DNA of 64,000 nucleotides from Microbulbifer variabilis (lineage in GTDB: Bacteria; Pseudomonadota; Gammaproteobacteria; Pseudomonadales; Cellvibrionaceae), in the NCBI RefSeq assembly GCF_020524905.1, contig NZ_JAIVKI010000019.1, positions 1 through 64,000 on the forward strand, read 5' to 3'. Below, in pieces: positions 16,775-25,000 of the stretch; position 1 is the first letter of the stretch, and every line of letters starts with the position of its first letter. The notes under the pieces were generated by a model that was not told the DNA's origin, searched no databases, and saw only the letters and a list, made by a program, of their open reading frames with translations. The translations under genes and the position numbers were made by a program.

Positions 16775-17329
16775 ATGGACCTCAATGATGAGGCTTTGAT
16801 CAGGCGCACCGTCGAAGACGGGGACCAGCGGGCTTATGCCCAGCTGGTTCGTCGCTATCAATCTCAGCTGCGATTCTCGCTCCGTCAGCTGTGCGATGGC
16901 GACCAGGGCCTGGCAGACGATATGGCGCAAGAAGCCTTTATTAAGGCCTACAAGGCGCTGCCGGCATTTCGGGGAGATGCCCGGTTTAGCACCTGGTTGT
17001 ACCGTATCGCCTACAATCTCGTCATGAGCCACAAGCGCAAGAACGCCCCCGAAGTGGACCAGGAAGCGGTCGATAGGGCTCAGGCGGAAGAAACAGTGGA
17101 AGAGTCCCAACGTTTGGGCATGGCTAGAGATCTGAACTCGGCAATGGATTCCCTGAGCGATGCCCAGCGCCAGGCGATACATTTGTGCATGCAGAGGGGC
17201 TTCTCTCATGAGGAAGCGGCAAGCATTATGAAGTTGCCGCTTGGTACGGTAAAATCCCATGTCAACCGCGCACGGGCAAAGCTACAGAGCTTGTTACAAC
17301 CGTGGCGCGAGGAGGTGGTTAATGGTTAA
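16775..17329 (+). CDS. ECF-type RNA polymerase sigma factor
   Basis: 184 residues with sigma region 2 (AYAQLVRRYQSQL, DDMAQEAFIKAYKALPAFRGDARFSTWLYRIAYNLV) and region 4 (SDAQRQAIHLCMQRGFSHEEAASIMKLPLGTVKSHVNRARAKLQ). It is RpoE-like in length and motif. The end overlaps the next gene by 8 nt, the usual arrangement for a sigma/anti-sigma pair. No clear autoregulated -35/-10 pair could be picked out upstream by eye. Confidence 0.92.
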   Translation: MDLNDEALIRRTVEDGDQRAYAQLVRRYQSQLRFSLRQLCDGDQGLADDMAQEAFIKAYKALPAFRGDARFSTWLYRIAYNLVMSHKRKNAPEVDQEAVDRAQAEETVEESQRLGMARDLNSAMDSLSDAQRQAIHLCMQRGFSHEEAASIMKLPLGTVKSHVNRARAKLQSLLQPWREEVVNG

Positions 17330-17696
17330 TTTTGAACAGCGCAATACGAAAGGTAGTGCCTTGGGCGATTTAGCTATAGAGGGCAAAGACCCACTATTCG
17401 ATGCATGGCTGGCAGAGCAGCTGCAGTTCGATGAACCCTACCTGGACGATGACGGTTTTTGTGAAAGCGTCATGGCCAAGCTGCCCGCTCCCGCTAAGCA
17501 TAATGAGCGTCGCGCCAGTCGGTTCCAGTATATCGCCGTACTGGCGGCCTCGGGCATCGTTGCCTGGCAATTTCCATTCGGCGAGGTGCTAAGTGAAGCC
17601 GCTCGTCAGTCAATTAGTCTTTACAGTTTGGTCGGCGTGGGGATGCTCTCCTCACTGGCGGTGATGGCCGGTGGTATTTTCGCTGCCCGCCGCTGA
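17322..17696 (+). CDS. Putative anti-sigma factor-like membrane protein
   Basis: 124 residues from ATG 17322, which lies inside the end of the sigma gene with GAGGAGGTGG 2-10 nt upstream. The cytosolic N-terminal half is acidic (DPLFDAWLAEQLQFDEPYLDDDGFCESVMAKLP). Two hydrophobic segments follow (about 65-80 and 95-120). The topology and coupling to the sigma gene suggest a membrane anti-sigma factor. It lacks a recognisable zinc HxxxCxxC motif, so the assignment comes from context. Confidence 0.65.
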   Translation: MVNFEQRNTKGSALGDLAIEGKDPLFDAWLAEQLQFDEPYLDDDGFCESVMAKLPAPAKHNERRASRFQYIAVLAASGIVAWQFPFGEVLSEAARQSISLYSLVGVGMLSSLAVMAGGIFAARR

Positions 17697-17730
17697 TTAC
17701 TTCGATACTCAATAAAGAATCCAATTCTTG

Positions 17731-17759
17731 CCCACCTCTAGCAGTGTACTAGGGGTGGG
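17731..17759 (+). terminator. Possible terminator after the sigma operon
   Basis: CCCACCTCTAG and CTAGGGGTGGG form an 11-bp stem with one G-U pair and a 7-nt loop, 35 nt after the anti-sigma-like stop. There is no T-run immediately after it. Confidence 0.45.
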
Positions 17760-17985
17760 CCAATCAATGTTTTTCCGGCCGTTACCGTATTTGAGGTCGT
17801 CCTCCCCCCTTTGGGGCGCTTCTACAATAGGTGAAATTCAATAAGATCATTATCAATATTTTTTTAACTTCGCTTTCGATGTTAGAGATATTGCAAACTA
17901 TGATCCACCTTTACTTTAATTCGAGCAGAGCCATAATAAGTTTTTTGATTCCTGACTCTACAGGGCTGGTCGCAATTTATTAGCA

Positions 17986-18435
17986 CTATACAGCCGCATA
18001 AAAAAATATAGGGTGTGTTATTACCTTGCCAGCAGAATCTGAAAAATACGAAGTTGAACCTTTCATCATATGTAGGTCTGCGTCTAATCTTAAAACAAGG
18101 GCACCTGCCACTGCTCCACCAGCATCTTTTTGTTCGTAGGGTAGCACTAAGGACCTTCCTGCTATGTTCCCCTTATAAACAAATTCTCGGTTGGTATTTT
18201 TCCCCTCCCGATCAATTTTTCGAGTGGCAGTCACTTTTACCCTATTTCCAAATTGGTGTATTTTCGCTGTCCCAACAACATTACCGGTTTCAGAATCCTT
18301 ATAATCCCAGCTGGAGTGAAGCTTGGCTGCACCGGATAAAATGCCTGCAATTTTGGGTAATAGAAAAGCTGTCACAATCCAAACGGTTAATGTGCCAACT
18401 AAAGCAGAGACAGCCATCTTTATAATTTCTTCCAT
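17986..18435 (-). CDS. Hypothetical protein with one N-terminal membrane anchor
   Basis: 149 residues. A single hydrophobic segment (about 7-33: AVSALVGTLTVWIVTAFLLPKIAGIL) is followed by a soluble region of short alternating strands (SSWDYKDSETGNVVGTAKIHQFGNRVKVTATR), which suggests a small beta-barrel or SMODS-associated-like sensor fold. No family could be named. ATG 18435 has AATAGGAAA upstream. The base composition is more AT-rich than the sigma operon next to it. Flanked by long non-coding stretches, so an accessory origin is plausible. Confidence 0.55.
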   Translation of the reverse strand: MEEIIKMAVSALVGTLTVWIVTAFLLPKIAGILSGAAKLHSSWDYKDSETGNVVGTAKIHQFGNRVKVTATRKIDREGKNTNREFVYKGNIAGRSLVLPYEQKDAGGAVAGALVLRLDADLHMMKGSTSYFSDSAGKVITHPIFFYAAV

Positions 18436-19404
18436 TTTATTTCCTATTGCTAATCAATCCATCTGCTTTCAACAGTTACTGTAGAGGTTACGTATAATTA
18501 TCTAAATCGAAATTACCTAACTGGTTTTTACATGCTGTCAAATAAAAAGCTTGGGCTTCTCGTCAAAACAAAGTTCCTTTTGAAGTGTTGTGGAAAAATT
18601 GAGAGGTAGGTCTTTTGATAGGGTAAGTCAATAAGCGTCGAGATTGTGGCTTTTTGAATCATAACAAAAGAAGCTTCCTGCCTCGTAGTATCAATGAGCT
18701 TGCAAAAAAACTATATACCATAAGAAACATGCCAAATGAAAGGGAATTGTTTATTGGTTTCTTTTGTGGGCTAATATACCTGCTTTGATTTCGTATCCAA
18801 TTGATGAAAGGTGTAGGGAGGGATGTTATTTGTACGACCATGTTCATTATGTTTTTCGGTGCAGAGGGGGTCATCAGCAGTACTCTATAATAAGCGAAAT
18901 CCTTAATGAAGGATAAACCCCATTATATAGAATGTTCTTGAGATGGATGTTGGAAAATTTTTAAATCTTGAAAGGTTAGGCCATTTTCTTGAAAAACAAT
19001 CAGGAGTTGTGTGATTGCTATTTCTTTGGGTAGAAATAACTGATCACCTAGGAAGTGACGTTTATTTTTTGCCTCTTGAAAGAGTGCAGCAGGAAGTTAA
19101 GAATTAAAAATATTAAGATCATGGATTGGTTGTATCATTTCTTCATCTTAATTGAGCTCCATGTGATGGGTGAAGTTAAGTAAAAATATTTCCTGGTGAT
19201 TGCAAATTATCTCGATGTTGTTGGGGTGATGGTGATTTGTGATGTGCAATATATCGATATTCTTAATTGGCTTATTATTCTCTGTAGGCTGTTTCACAAC
19301 TTGAATCGGATGATTAATATTGATATTTTCTCCATGTAATTGCGTGAAAACAGGTGATTTCAAGTTGTGAGGTAGCCTCTGGCGATCTTCCATTGTGGGC
19401 TTGA
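18436..19404. other. AT-rich gap with no supported gene
   Basis: 969 bp. Minus-strand ORFs of 71 and 81 codons (18659-18874, 19148-19393) occur, but neither has family sequence, a good ribosome site or balanced composition. No terminator-grade hairpin or repeat noticed. Probably decayed DNA. Confidence 0.4.
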
Positions 19405-19806
19405 TTACCCAAGCTTAGTTGGCATAGAAATATGATGATGCGCAACTTGCCAGGAATCCTCAGTCTTAATAAAACAAAAGGTTGCGCGAACAGTGTCACG
19501 AACTTCCTTACCATCAGGAAGGGTGCCGCCACAGTTTATAAGGCAATGAGCAAATCCCGTTTTATCCCCTACGGTAATTCTTAACTCATTCAACTCAAAT
19601 AGAGAAGGGATTTCAAAAGGCGGTTGCCATTCATCAAAACTTTCTCTATAGGCTTTGGCACCTTGATATTGCAGTGGTGCAAGTACATCGAAGATAATGG
19701 CATCTGGTAAGTGATTGCTTAAAATGTTGTCCTTTCGGTCGTGCCGTGTAGACTCGACCCAGTCTTTAAGGAGGGTTTCAATTTTTTTTATTTCTTGATT
19801 TTTCAT
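19405..19806 (-). CDS. SnoaL-like/NTF2-fold protein
   Basis: 133 residues with the cone-shaped NTF2-like pattern: N-terminal helix (KKIETLLKDWVESTRHDRKDNILSNHLPDAIIFDV), then strands ending DTVRATFCFIKTEDSWQVAHHHISMP, the characteristic finish of SnoaL-like ketosteroid-isomerase homologues. Substrate unknown. The translated region is full length for the family. GGATCTATC precedes the start without a strong Shine-Dalgarno. The gene is isolated in AT-rich DNA. Confidence 0.8.
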   Translation of the reverse strand: MKNQEIKKIETLLKDWVESTRHDRKDNILSNHLPDAIIFDVLAPLQYQGAKAYRESFDEWQPPFEIPSLFELNELRITVGDKTGFAHCLINCGGTLPDGKEVRDTVRATFCFIKTEDSWQVAHHHISMPTKLG

Positions 19807-20098
19807 GATAGATCCATGAGATTGTTGGTGGGTTTTGCTGGCTGGATTATGAGAAATTTCATCTATCTTTTTATTTTTCTTTTTAAGAGTTTGGGCCTCC
19901 AGAGTTAAGTCGATTGCAGATGGTGTTGGGTTTGTATTCTAAGTGCAGCTCTTAAATATATTCTGATCATGCTAAATCTTAATTTTCTAAGAGTTTGGTT
20001 GTTCATATGGAGTTTCTATATTTCTATAGATTCCTTTTGCATATTTGGCTTTGGTTTCGATTTGCTTTATAAGAATGCTAGCGTAAGCGTGATAGCCC

Positions 20099-20701
20099 TT
20101 ATATTAGTCCATACTTCTCTGCAAATGGATCAATGTCAGGATTTTGGTTCCATTCATATTCCGCTCTATCTGCTATTTCGTTCGCTTTACTTTCACCCCA
20201 AATTTCTTTGATGAGAGCTAGAGACATATCAATGCCTGCGGATACCCCAGAAGATGTAAAAATATTGGCATCTTGAACCCAGCGTGCTTTTGCGACCCAA
20301 TCTGTTTGCTCACTTTGTGAGCACACCCAAGAAAATGCTAATTTATTTGTAGTGGCCTTTTTGCCATTCAGTATGCCCGCCTTGGCCAGTAAGGCGCTGC
20401 CAGTACAAACAGAAGTAATATAGTCGGCGCTTATAGCCTTTCTTGCGATCCAGTTAATGATGCTCGAATTATGCACTTCCTTTCTTGTGCCAATGCCCCC
20501 AGGAACCAAAATGATTTGGTATTCAGTACTGTCACGAAAACCTTTTTGTGTGATGGTTGCGGGCCCTTGAGCTGAATATACTGGCCCTGCATTTTTAGAT
20601 ATAAGCTCAATGCTAAGGTTGTCTATCTGGCCCAGCATTTCTAAGGGGCCAAAAACGTCAAGCAGTTCAAACTCCTCAAAAAGTAAAACTCCCAGCTTCA
20701 T
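20099..20701 (-). CDS. DJ-1/PfpI family protein (isonitrile hydratase/ThiJ-like)
   Basis: 200 residues from ATG 20701 (MKLGVLLFEEFELLDVFGPLEML); the open frame upstream to 20899 is not family sequence. Glutamine-amidotransferase-like fold with the nucleophile-elbow Cys at residue 99 (ITSVCTGSALLAKAG), a preceding Glu-type region (VPGGIGTRKEV), and the following TTNKLAF, FTSSGVSAGIDMSLALI motifs of the transcriptional-regulator/isonitrile-hydratase subgroup without the AraC part. Enzymatic role unknown. Lone gene. Confidence 0.85.
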   Translation of the reverse strand: MKLGVLLFEEFELLDVFGPLEMLGQIDNLSIELISKNAGPVYSAQGPATITQKGFRDSTEYQIILVPGGIGTRKEVHNSSIINWIARKAISADYITSVCTGSALLAKAGILNGKKATTNKLAFSWVCSQSEQTDWVAKARWVQDANIFTSSGVSAGIDMSLALIKEIWGESKANEIADRAEYEWNQNPDIDPFAEKYGLI

Positions 20702-21566
20702 CCTTGGACCTCTATTCAGTGGCGTGACGCTTGTCATAAGTAAATTTGGTAAGTTGGGGATTTTATAAAGCCATACGGCAATGAAATTTCCGCAAGAATG
20801 TCTCTGTCGATAATAAGTGTTTATTTTTAGGGGTTTTGTCCCCGGTTTTCTTAAGGTTACCGATATTTTTAACCACTGAAGGGCGCTTATTAGGCTCATT
20901 GCGCTTCATTCAGTTGCTTAAGATATTTCTTAAATGATGTTGCTTAATATCTCAGTTTGGAAATGTGAAGTCAAAAATATTTTGTACATTTTGCTCTAAG
21001 CCTAATGGCGTGATTTTTGCCTGCCGGAGGGGGGTTAGCGATTGATCTATTTAGAAATAATAGGGGTTGATGCTACAGTAATGATGAGTAGTGCACCTAA
21101 AGACATGGTAAGAAGTAATTATATAAATATAGAGATGGGGTTATGGTGTTTGGTGAGGCTTTGCTGGCCAATTTTTCTTATTTTTCTGTTGACTGGCGTG
21201 GATGAATTAGATTGGAGCTTGTGGCTTAATAGGTGGACAGCAAATCTATGATTTTTCTTTGAATGGAAATTCTAAGTTACACCTTTTAGAGTTCTCTCTA
21301 AGGAAAATTAGAATTTAATAAAGTTGCAGTGTTTTTTTGAATATTTTTTTAAAATAAAATGCCCGGTGTTATGCATGATAAATATAATTCTTGTGGCGGG
21401 TGATGGTGTGCGTTGCCTGTGAGATTATTCTGTCAGGGATATAATTGATTCGCTTTATTTGCAGAGCCATGGGCTTGGATCTTGGAGGCTAGATTCTGAT
21501 AACTATCCGATTCGCGCTGCTGACTTTTATTAATTATCAAGTATATATTTCAGTAGCCGCTGGATT
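20702..21566. other. Gap that may hold a plus-strand transcript
   Basis: 865 bp, AT-rich. A plus-strand ORF (21042-21251, 69 codons with one hydrophobic stretch) has no recognisable family. The strong plus-oriented terminator at its right end implies that something on this strand is transcribed, either that small ORF or a non-coding RNA. Confidence 0.35.
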
Positions 21567-21595
21567 GCGGACTTGTCAAGACAAGTCCGCTTTTT
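21567..21595 (+). terminator. Orphan intrinsic terminator
   Basis: GCGGACTTGTC (21567-21577), AA, GACAAGTCCGC (21580-21590), then TTTTTAGG. The polarity is plus, whereas the neighbouring genes on both sides are on the minus strand. Confidence 0.85.
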
Positions 21596-21599
21596 AGGT

Positions 21600-22754
21600 T
21601 CACTCAAATGGTTTTAGGCGCTCCATAAGAAGCTTGCCGATATCTTTCATTGTTTTTTTTGCAGTATCATCAGCGGAGTTCATCGCGATTAGAAAAATTA
21701 TGTTGTGCTTTGGCATGATACGTGCGTCGGTGAGCCAATAGCGGTTACTACCGGAGTGTGTAAGCAGCAATAACTCTGGATCGTACACTGCCCCCCAACC
21801 CAGTGCGTAATTACCATCTACGGGTGAGTGTAGTTTGCGATAAGTTTCGGACTTCAATAATTTACCGCGGCCATGTACGCCATTGAGTTGGTCCTCTGCG
21901 AAGAGAACCCAATCTTTAAGAGAAATATTGACCGTGCCTGCGGGGCCGAGCGCTTGAGGATTATCACTTTGTATGTCAGCGGGATCGAGTGGTACGAGCT
22001 TGCCCCACCAGGTTTTTTTATGACCACGCGGTTGGTCCAAATTTCCAGAGGATCCGGGCGCTGCAAATCCTGCATTTTTTATGCCGAGCGGAGTAAAGAT
22101 CTGTTCCTTGATGAGATCCTCCCAAGTCTTGCCTGTTCGTGCCTCGGCGATGGCACCCGCGATAACGTAACCGAGATTGGAGTATTTAAATGAACCAGTT
22201 GCGGATGTAGGTGGCATTGCAAGGTAACTGCGTGCAACCGCAATACGTTGCGCCCGAATACTGGGTGCTGACTCGATTAACTCTTCAAATTGAGGAAATT
22301 CTTTATCGTCGGTCAGAGATGGTAAGCCTGCGGTATGACTGAGCAATTGCGTGATCGTAATGTTGCGGTAAGCGGGGTCCATATTTTTTGCGAAAGCGGG
22401 AAAAGAATCAGCGAGAGTATCCTCAAATCGCATGACACCTTGCTCAACTAAGCGTGCGATCATTGTTGCAGTTAGCGCCTTGGTATTCGATCCAATATGC
22501 CAACGATCGTCGATAGTGGCTGGTTCCATATGACCATGTGCACGAAAACCGTCTGCAGCTATAGCAGCGGTCTTGCCATCGATTTGAATCAGCGCGGCGA
22601 CGGCTGGAAGATCGTTTTTGTTACGTGCTGTGGTAAGTGTCTGTTCGAGAAATGTCTGCAGCGCTTGGTCCGCACGTACAGCAACGGTTACTGCTAAGAG
22701 TGCGATTGTAAGAAAAATCTTTGACAGAATTTTTGTGTGCCGACTATGCATCAT
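21600..22754 (-). CDS. Serine hydrolase of the beta-lactamase class C/penicillin-binding family
   Basis: 384 residues with a signal peptide (ILSKIFLTIALLAVTVAVRA). Active-site motifs: S89-N-T-K92 (the SxxK tetrad), Y-S-N near 186 (FKYSNLGYV) and HSGSN near 340 in place of KTG. Periplasmic or secreted esterase/peptidase; most relatives are not true beta-lactamases. A second, truncated member of the family occurs at about 58.0-59.0 kb. The gene stands alone with long AT-rich flanks. The plus-strand terminator 5 nt beyond its stop has the wrong polarity for it. Confidence 0.88.
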   Translation of the reverse strand: MMHSRHTKILSKIFLTIALLAVTVAVRADQALQTFLEQTLTTARNKNDLPAVAALIQIDGKTAAIAADGFRAHGHMEPATIDDRWHIGSNTKALTATMIARLVEQGVMRFEDTLADSFPAFAKNMDPAYRNITITQLLSHTAGLPSLTDDKEFPQFEELIESAPSIRAQRIAVARSYLAMPPTSATGSFKYSNLGYVIAGAIAEARTGKTWEDLIKEQIFTPLGIKNAGFAAPGSSGNLDQPRGHKKTWWGKLVPLDPADIQSDNPQALGPAGTVNISLKDWVLFAEDQLNGVHGRGKLLKSETYRKLHSPVDGNYALGWGAVYDPELLLLTHSGSNRYWLTDARIMPKHNIIFLIAMNSADDTAKKTMKDIGKLLMERLKPFE

Positions 22755-23236
22755 GATAAGCCTGTATTAAAAGTAACTTGAAAACTGAGTCAGATCTTAG
22801 TTGCCGCTATAAGTGGTACGAAGTTTCGAGGTTATTGGCGTACTACTTCGATTTCTGACTGGATCGTTTTGTTTAAGTTCCTAAAAAGTATGTAATTGTG
22901 AGGGGGGATCCTATGCAGAAAATTATTGGCGGTAATCTATACCGCAAACATGATATTTATAATCTTCCAATACCAAGTAGCTGCTTGTACAAAGCTTGTA
23001 AAAGAAGTTGAGAGTATAAATAGGATAAAAGGCATTTGATGAAGTGTCTTTTAAAAAATATCAAATAATTCATTTGAGTCATGCGTTTATAAGATTATTG
23101 GAAATAGTAAATTGTTGATGGCCTGCTATATCTAAGCCAGATAAGCCGCAGTAGGAAATACCTGCGTACAACTTTAAGAATCTTCTAGAACTTTTCTTAT
23201 TGATAGATTTTGAGAGTGAGGAAGCCGGATGTTTGT
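22755..23236. other. Gap, AT-rich
   Basis: About 480 bp without a supported gene. A 24-codon plus-strand frame starts at 22914 after GAGGGGGG but ends without recognisable features. Nothing else stands out. Confidence 0.35.
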
Positions 23237-23260
23237 AAAAGCCAGCTGCCCGAAGGCAGC
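23237..23260 (-). terminator. Terminator of the ZorAB-like operon
   Basis: On the minus strand GCTGCC-TTCG-GGCAGC (23260-23245) with a UUCG tetraloop, followed by TGGCTTTTAC, 17 nt beyond the last gene of the operon. Confidence 0.6.
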
Positions 23261-23276
23261 ACTATGAAGTAATTGC

Positions 23277-24302
23277 TCAGCCTAAGCCTAGTTCTTGCTC
23301 AATTTCGATTTTCCTCCATACCGAATAGTTTGAAGGGAGTATTGCTTCTTTGGGGGTATCAGCAATGATGGCACGTTTCATACTGGGCCAGCACAAAACG
23401 GCAAGCACCTGAGGGGCGATTAGTTGAAATACCTTGGGTGGGCCCATCAGAGTTTTCAGTTTCTGTACCAATGGCAGCCAAGCGGCGGGGACTACTTGCT
23501 CGGCGATTGCCCAAGATGCTTGGGGTTCACTGCCTAGCTGTTTAATAAGGGACTCATAGCGCAGTGTTGCTGCACGCAAAGCGGCTTGTGGAGATGCCAT
23601 TATTACGGCACGGGCGCGCCGTTCAGCGCAGAGCAGGCAAATTTCTCTTGGAAGTTCACTACGTACGGCTAATTCTGGATTCAGAGCCCAGTTGCTAGCC
23701 TTTACCTGGCATTGGCATATTGAACAAGCATACTTTGGGATATCAGCGCTAAATAGAGAGTTTACTTTCTGCGGACGTTCACCGTTTCGCCAAAATAAGG
23801 GCTGTGTGTCAAAAAAATGGCCGGCAAAATATCGTGCATAAATTAACCAGTCGATATCGGTAACATTTCCAAAACGGTCTTTATACAGTAAGCCTGCAAT
23901 GTCCAGGCTATAAAGTTGCCGCAAGCAGTGAGGGCAGGGCTTTAGATCGTCTTGCGGAAAGGCCTTTTGAGCAGCAGAGAAGTCGCTACTCACCCAAAGA
24001 GGTCCCTGATAGTTGCTGACTGTAGGACATTTGGGAGAAACGTGAATTAGCCCAAAAGAATCTGCCTGCGTGAAAGAGGTGGGCTCAAGGCCAAATGCGA
24101 ATACCGGGATGCCTCGGTAACGCCAACCATAGGTGAGCCTGTCTAGGTCTGAAACGTCCAGCTGAATACCCGATCGAATAGCATTGGCAAGGCTGTTTCG
24201 ACTTGGCTTATTGGTAGTTGATGGCTGAGGGATAGGTCTGAGGATGCACGACATCTTTTGAGTTTGGCGATTATGAATAGGCTGAAGATTGATTAGCTTC
24301 AT
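23277..24302 (-). CDS. Cysteine-rich zinc-knuckle protein of the ZorAB-like operon
   Basis: 341 residues, no family recognised. It has no signal peptide or membrane segment, so it is probably cytosolic. Cysteine motifs: CPHC (about 122-125, LKPCPHCLRQLYSL), then CSICQC (about 193-198) and ICLLCAERRARAV about 30 residues later. The CxxC...CxxC pair looks like a structural zinc ribbon or treble clef. HNH-type catalytic His/Asp residues are not visible. The C-terminal third is helical with several Trp/Pro positions. The ATG overlaps the stop of the OmpA-like gene (ATGA). In Zorya systems this position is taken by the effector, so an effector or nucleic-acid-sensing role is a reasonable but untested idea. 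Confidence 0.6.
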   Translation of the reverse strand: MKLINLQPIHNRQTQKMSCILRPIPQPSTTNKPSRNSLANAIRSGIQLDVSDLDRLTYGWRYRGIPVFAFGLEPTSFTQADSFGLIHVSPKCPTVSNYQGPLWVSSDFSAAQKAFPQDDLKPCPHCLRQLYSLDIAGLLYKDRFGNVTDIDWLIYARYFAGHFFDTQPLFWRNGERPQKVNSLFSADIPKYACSICQCQVKASNWALNPELAVRSELPREICLLCAERRARAVIMASPQAALRAATLRYESLIKQLGSEPQASWAIAEQVVPAAWLPLVQKLKTLMGPPKVFQLIAPQVLAVLCWPSMKRAIIADTPKEAILPSNYSVWRKIEIEQELGLG

Positions 24303-25000
24303 AATGCCTCCTCAAGAATTTGCAGGATATGGCTTTCGGAATCCCTCACTACTCGAAACGCAACCCGACGAGAACGATCCGGATCCTCCATACCACTGTC
24401 ATTAAGTACAGGGTGGGCAGAGGAATAGCCTACAGCTGCAACTTTTGCGCGTACCATTACTGCTTGATCTGGCGGTAGCAGCGAGTGTGCATACTGCATC
24501 ACCGCCCGTGATCTCTGTTGGGATAGGCGCAGGTTATGAAAGTATCCCTCTTCAGGAGCCGACTGCTCGCCCCACTCAGAACTTGTGTGCCCTTCAATTT
24601 GGATAGCTGCGATAGAGCCCATATAAGGGGTCAGTGCCGCAATATACCGGGGTACAAATGAGGACATAATTTCACGGGCATTGTCACTTAAGGCAAAATC
24701 CCCGGTCTTGAACAACGCATCACTATTATTAAAGGAGATAGACAGAGTTTGTTTATCTAGCGATGCACCCCAGCGCTCCAGGTCGTGAGAGAACTCCTGC
24801 TGTAAAGTTTGATAGATAGCCAACTGTGTGTCTCGATAAGACTCCGCAAGTTCTCGAATCTTGGCGCGTTCATCTATTAAGGAGCGCATCACGAAGACCG
24901 AAATACAGAGAAAGACCATCATTAGGCCGGCCATCATGTCAGATAGGCTGATCCATTGGCTTTCACTGGATTCGCTGCTGGAATGAGCGCTCTCAAACAT
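24299..25000 (-). CDS. MotB/OmpA-like stator protein (ZorB-like)
   Basis: 233 residues. One transmembrane helix near the N-terminus (about 17-40) containing the conserved stator aspartate in SLSDMMAGLMMVFL (Asp near residue 21). A short coiled coil follows, then an OmpA-like peptidoglycan-binding domain (DALFKTGDFALSDNAREIM, IQIEGHTSSEWG, LSQQRSRAVMQYA, PDRSRRVAFRVV). This is the architecture of ZorB and MotB, which anchor a proton-driven motor to the cell wall. The start overlaps the upstream channel gene by 8 nt. The TM motif is closer to ZorB than to flagellar MotB, and there are no flagellar genes nearby. Confidence 0.8.
   Translation of the reverse strand: MFESAHSSSESSESQWISLSDMMAGLMMVFLCISVFVMRSLIDERAKIRELAESYRDTQLAIYQTLQQEFSHDLERWGASLDKQTLSISFNNSDALFKTGDFALSDNAREIMSSFVPRYIAALTPYMGSIAAIQIEGHTSSEWGEQSAPEEGYFHNLRLSQQRSRAVMQYAHSLLPPDQAVMVRAKVAAVGYSSAHPVLNDSGMEDPDRSRRVAFRVVRDSESHILQILEEAL

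Noticed and set aside
17836-17854. Fur-box-like ATCATTATC
   Set aside because: Only about 12 of 19 consensus positions match and no gene starts nearby in a suitable position.
18659-18874. 71-codon minus-strand ORF
   Set aside because: No ribosome site, no family pattern, biased AT composition; only a vague resemblance of SAPKN to SAPKD in the ORF at 21042.
19148-19393. 81-codon minus-strand ORF after the SnoaL-like gene
   Set aside because: Asn/His/Ile-rich low-complexity translation expected from AT-rich DNA, and no conserved motif.
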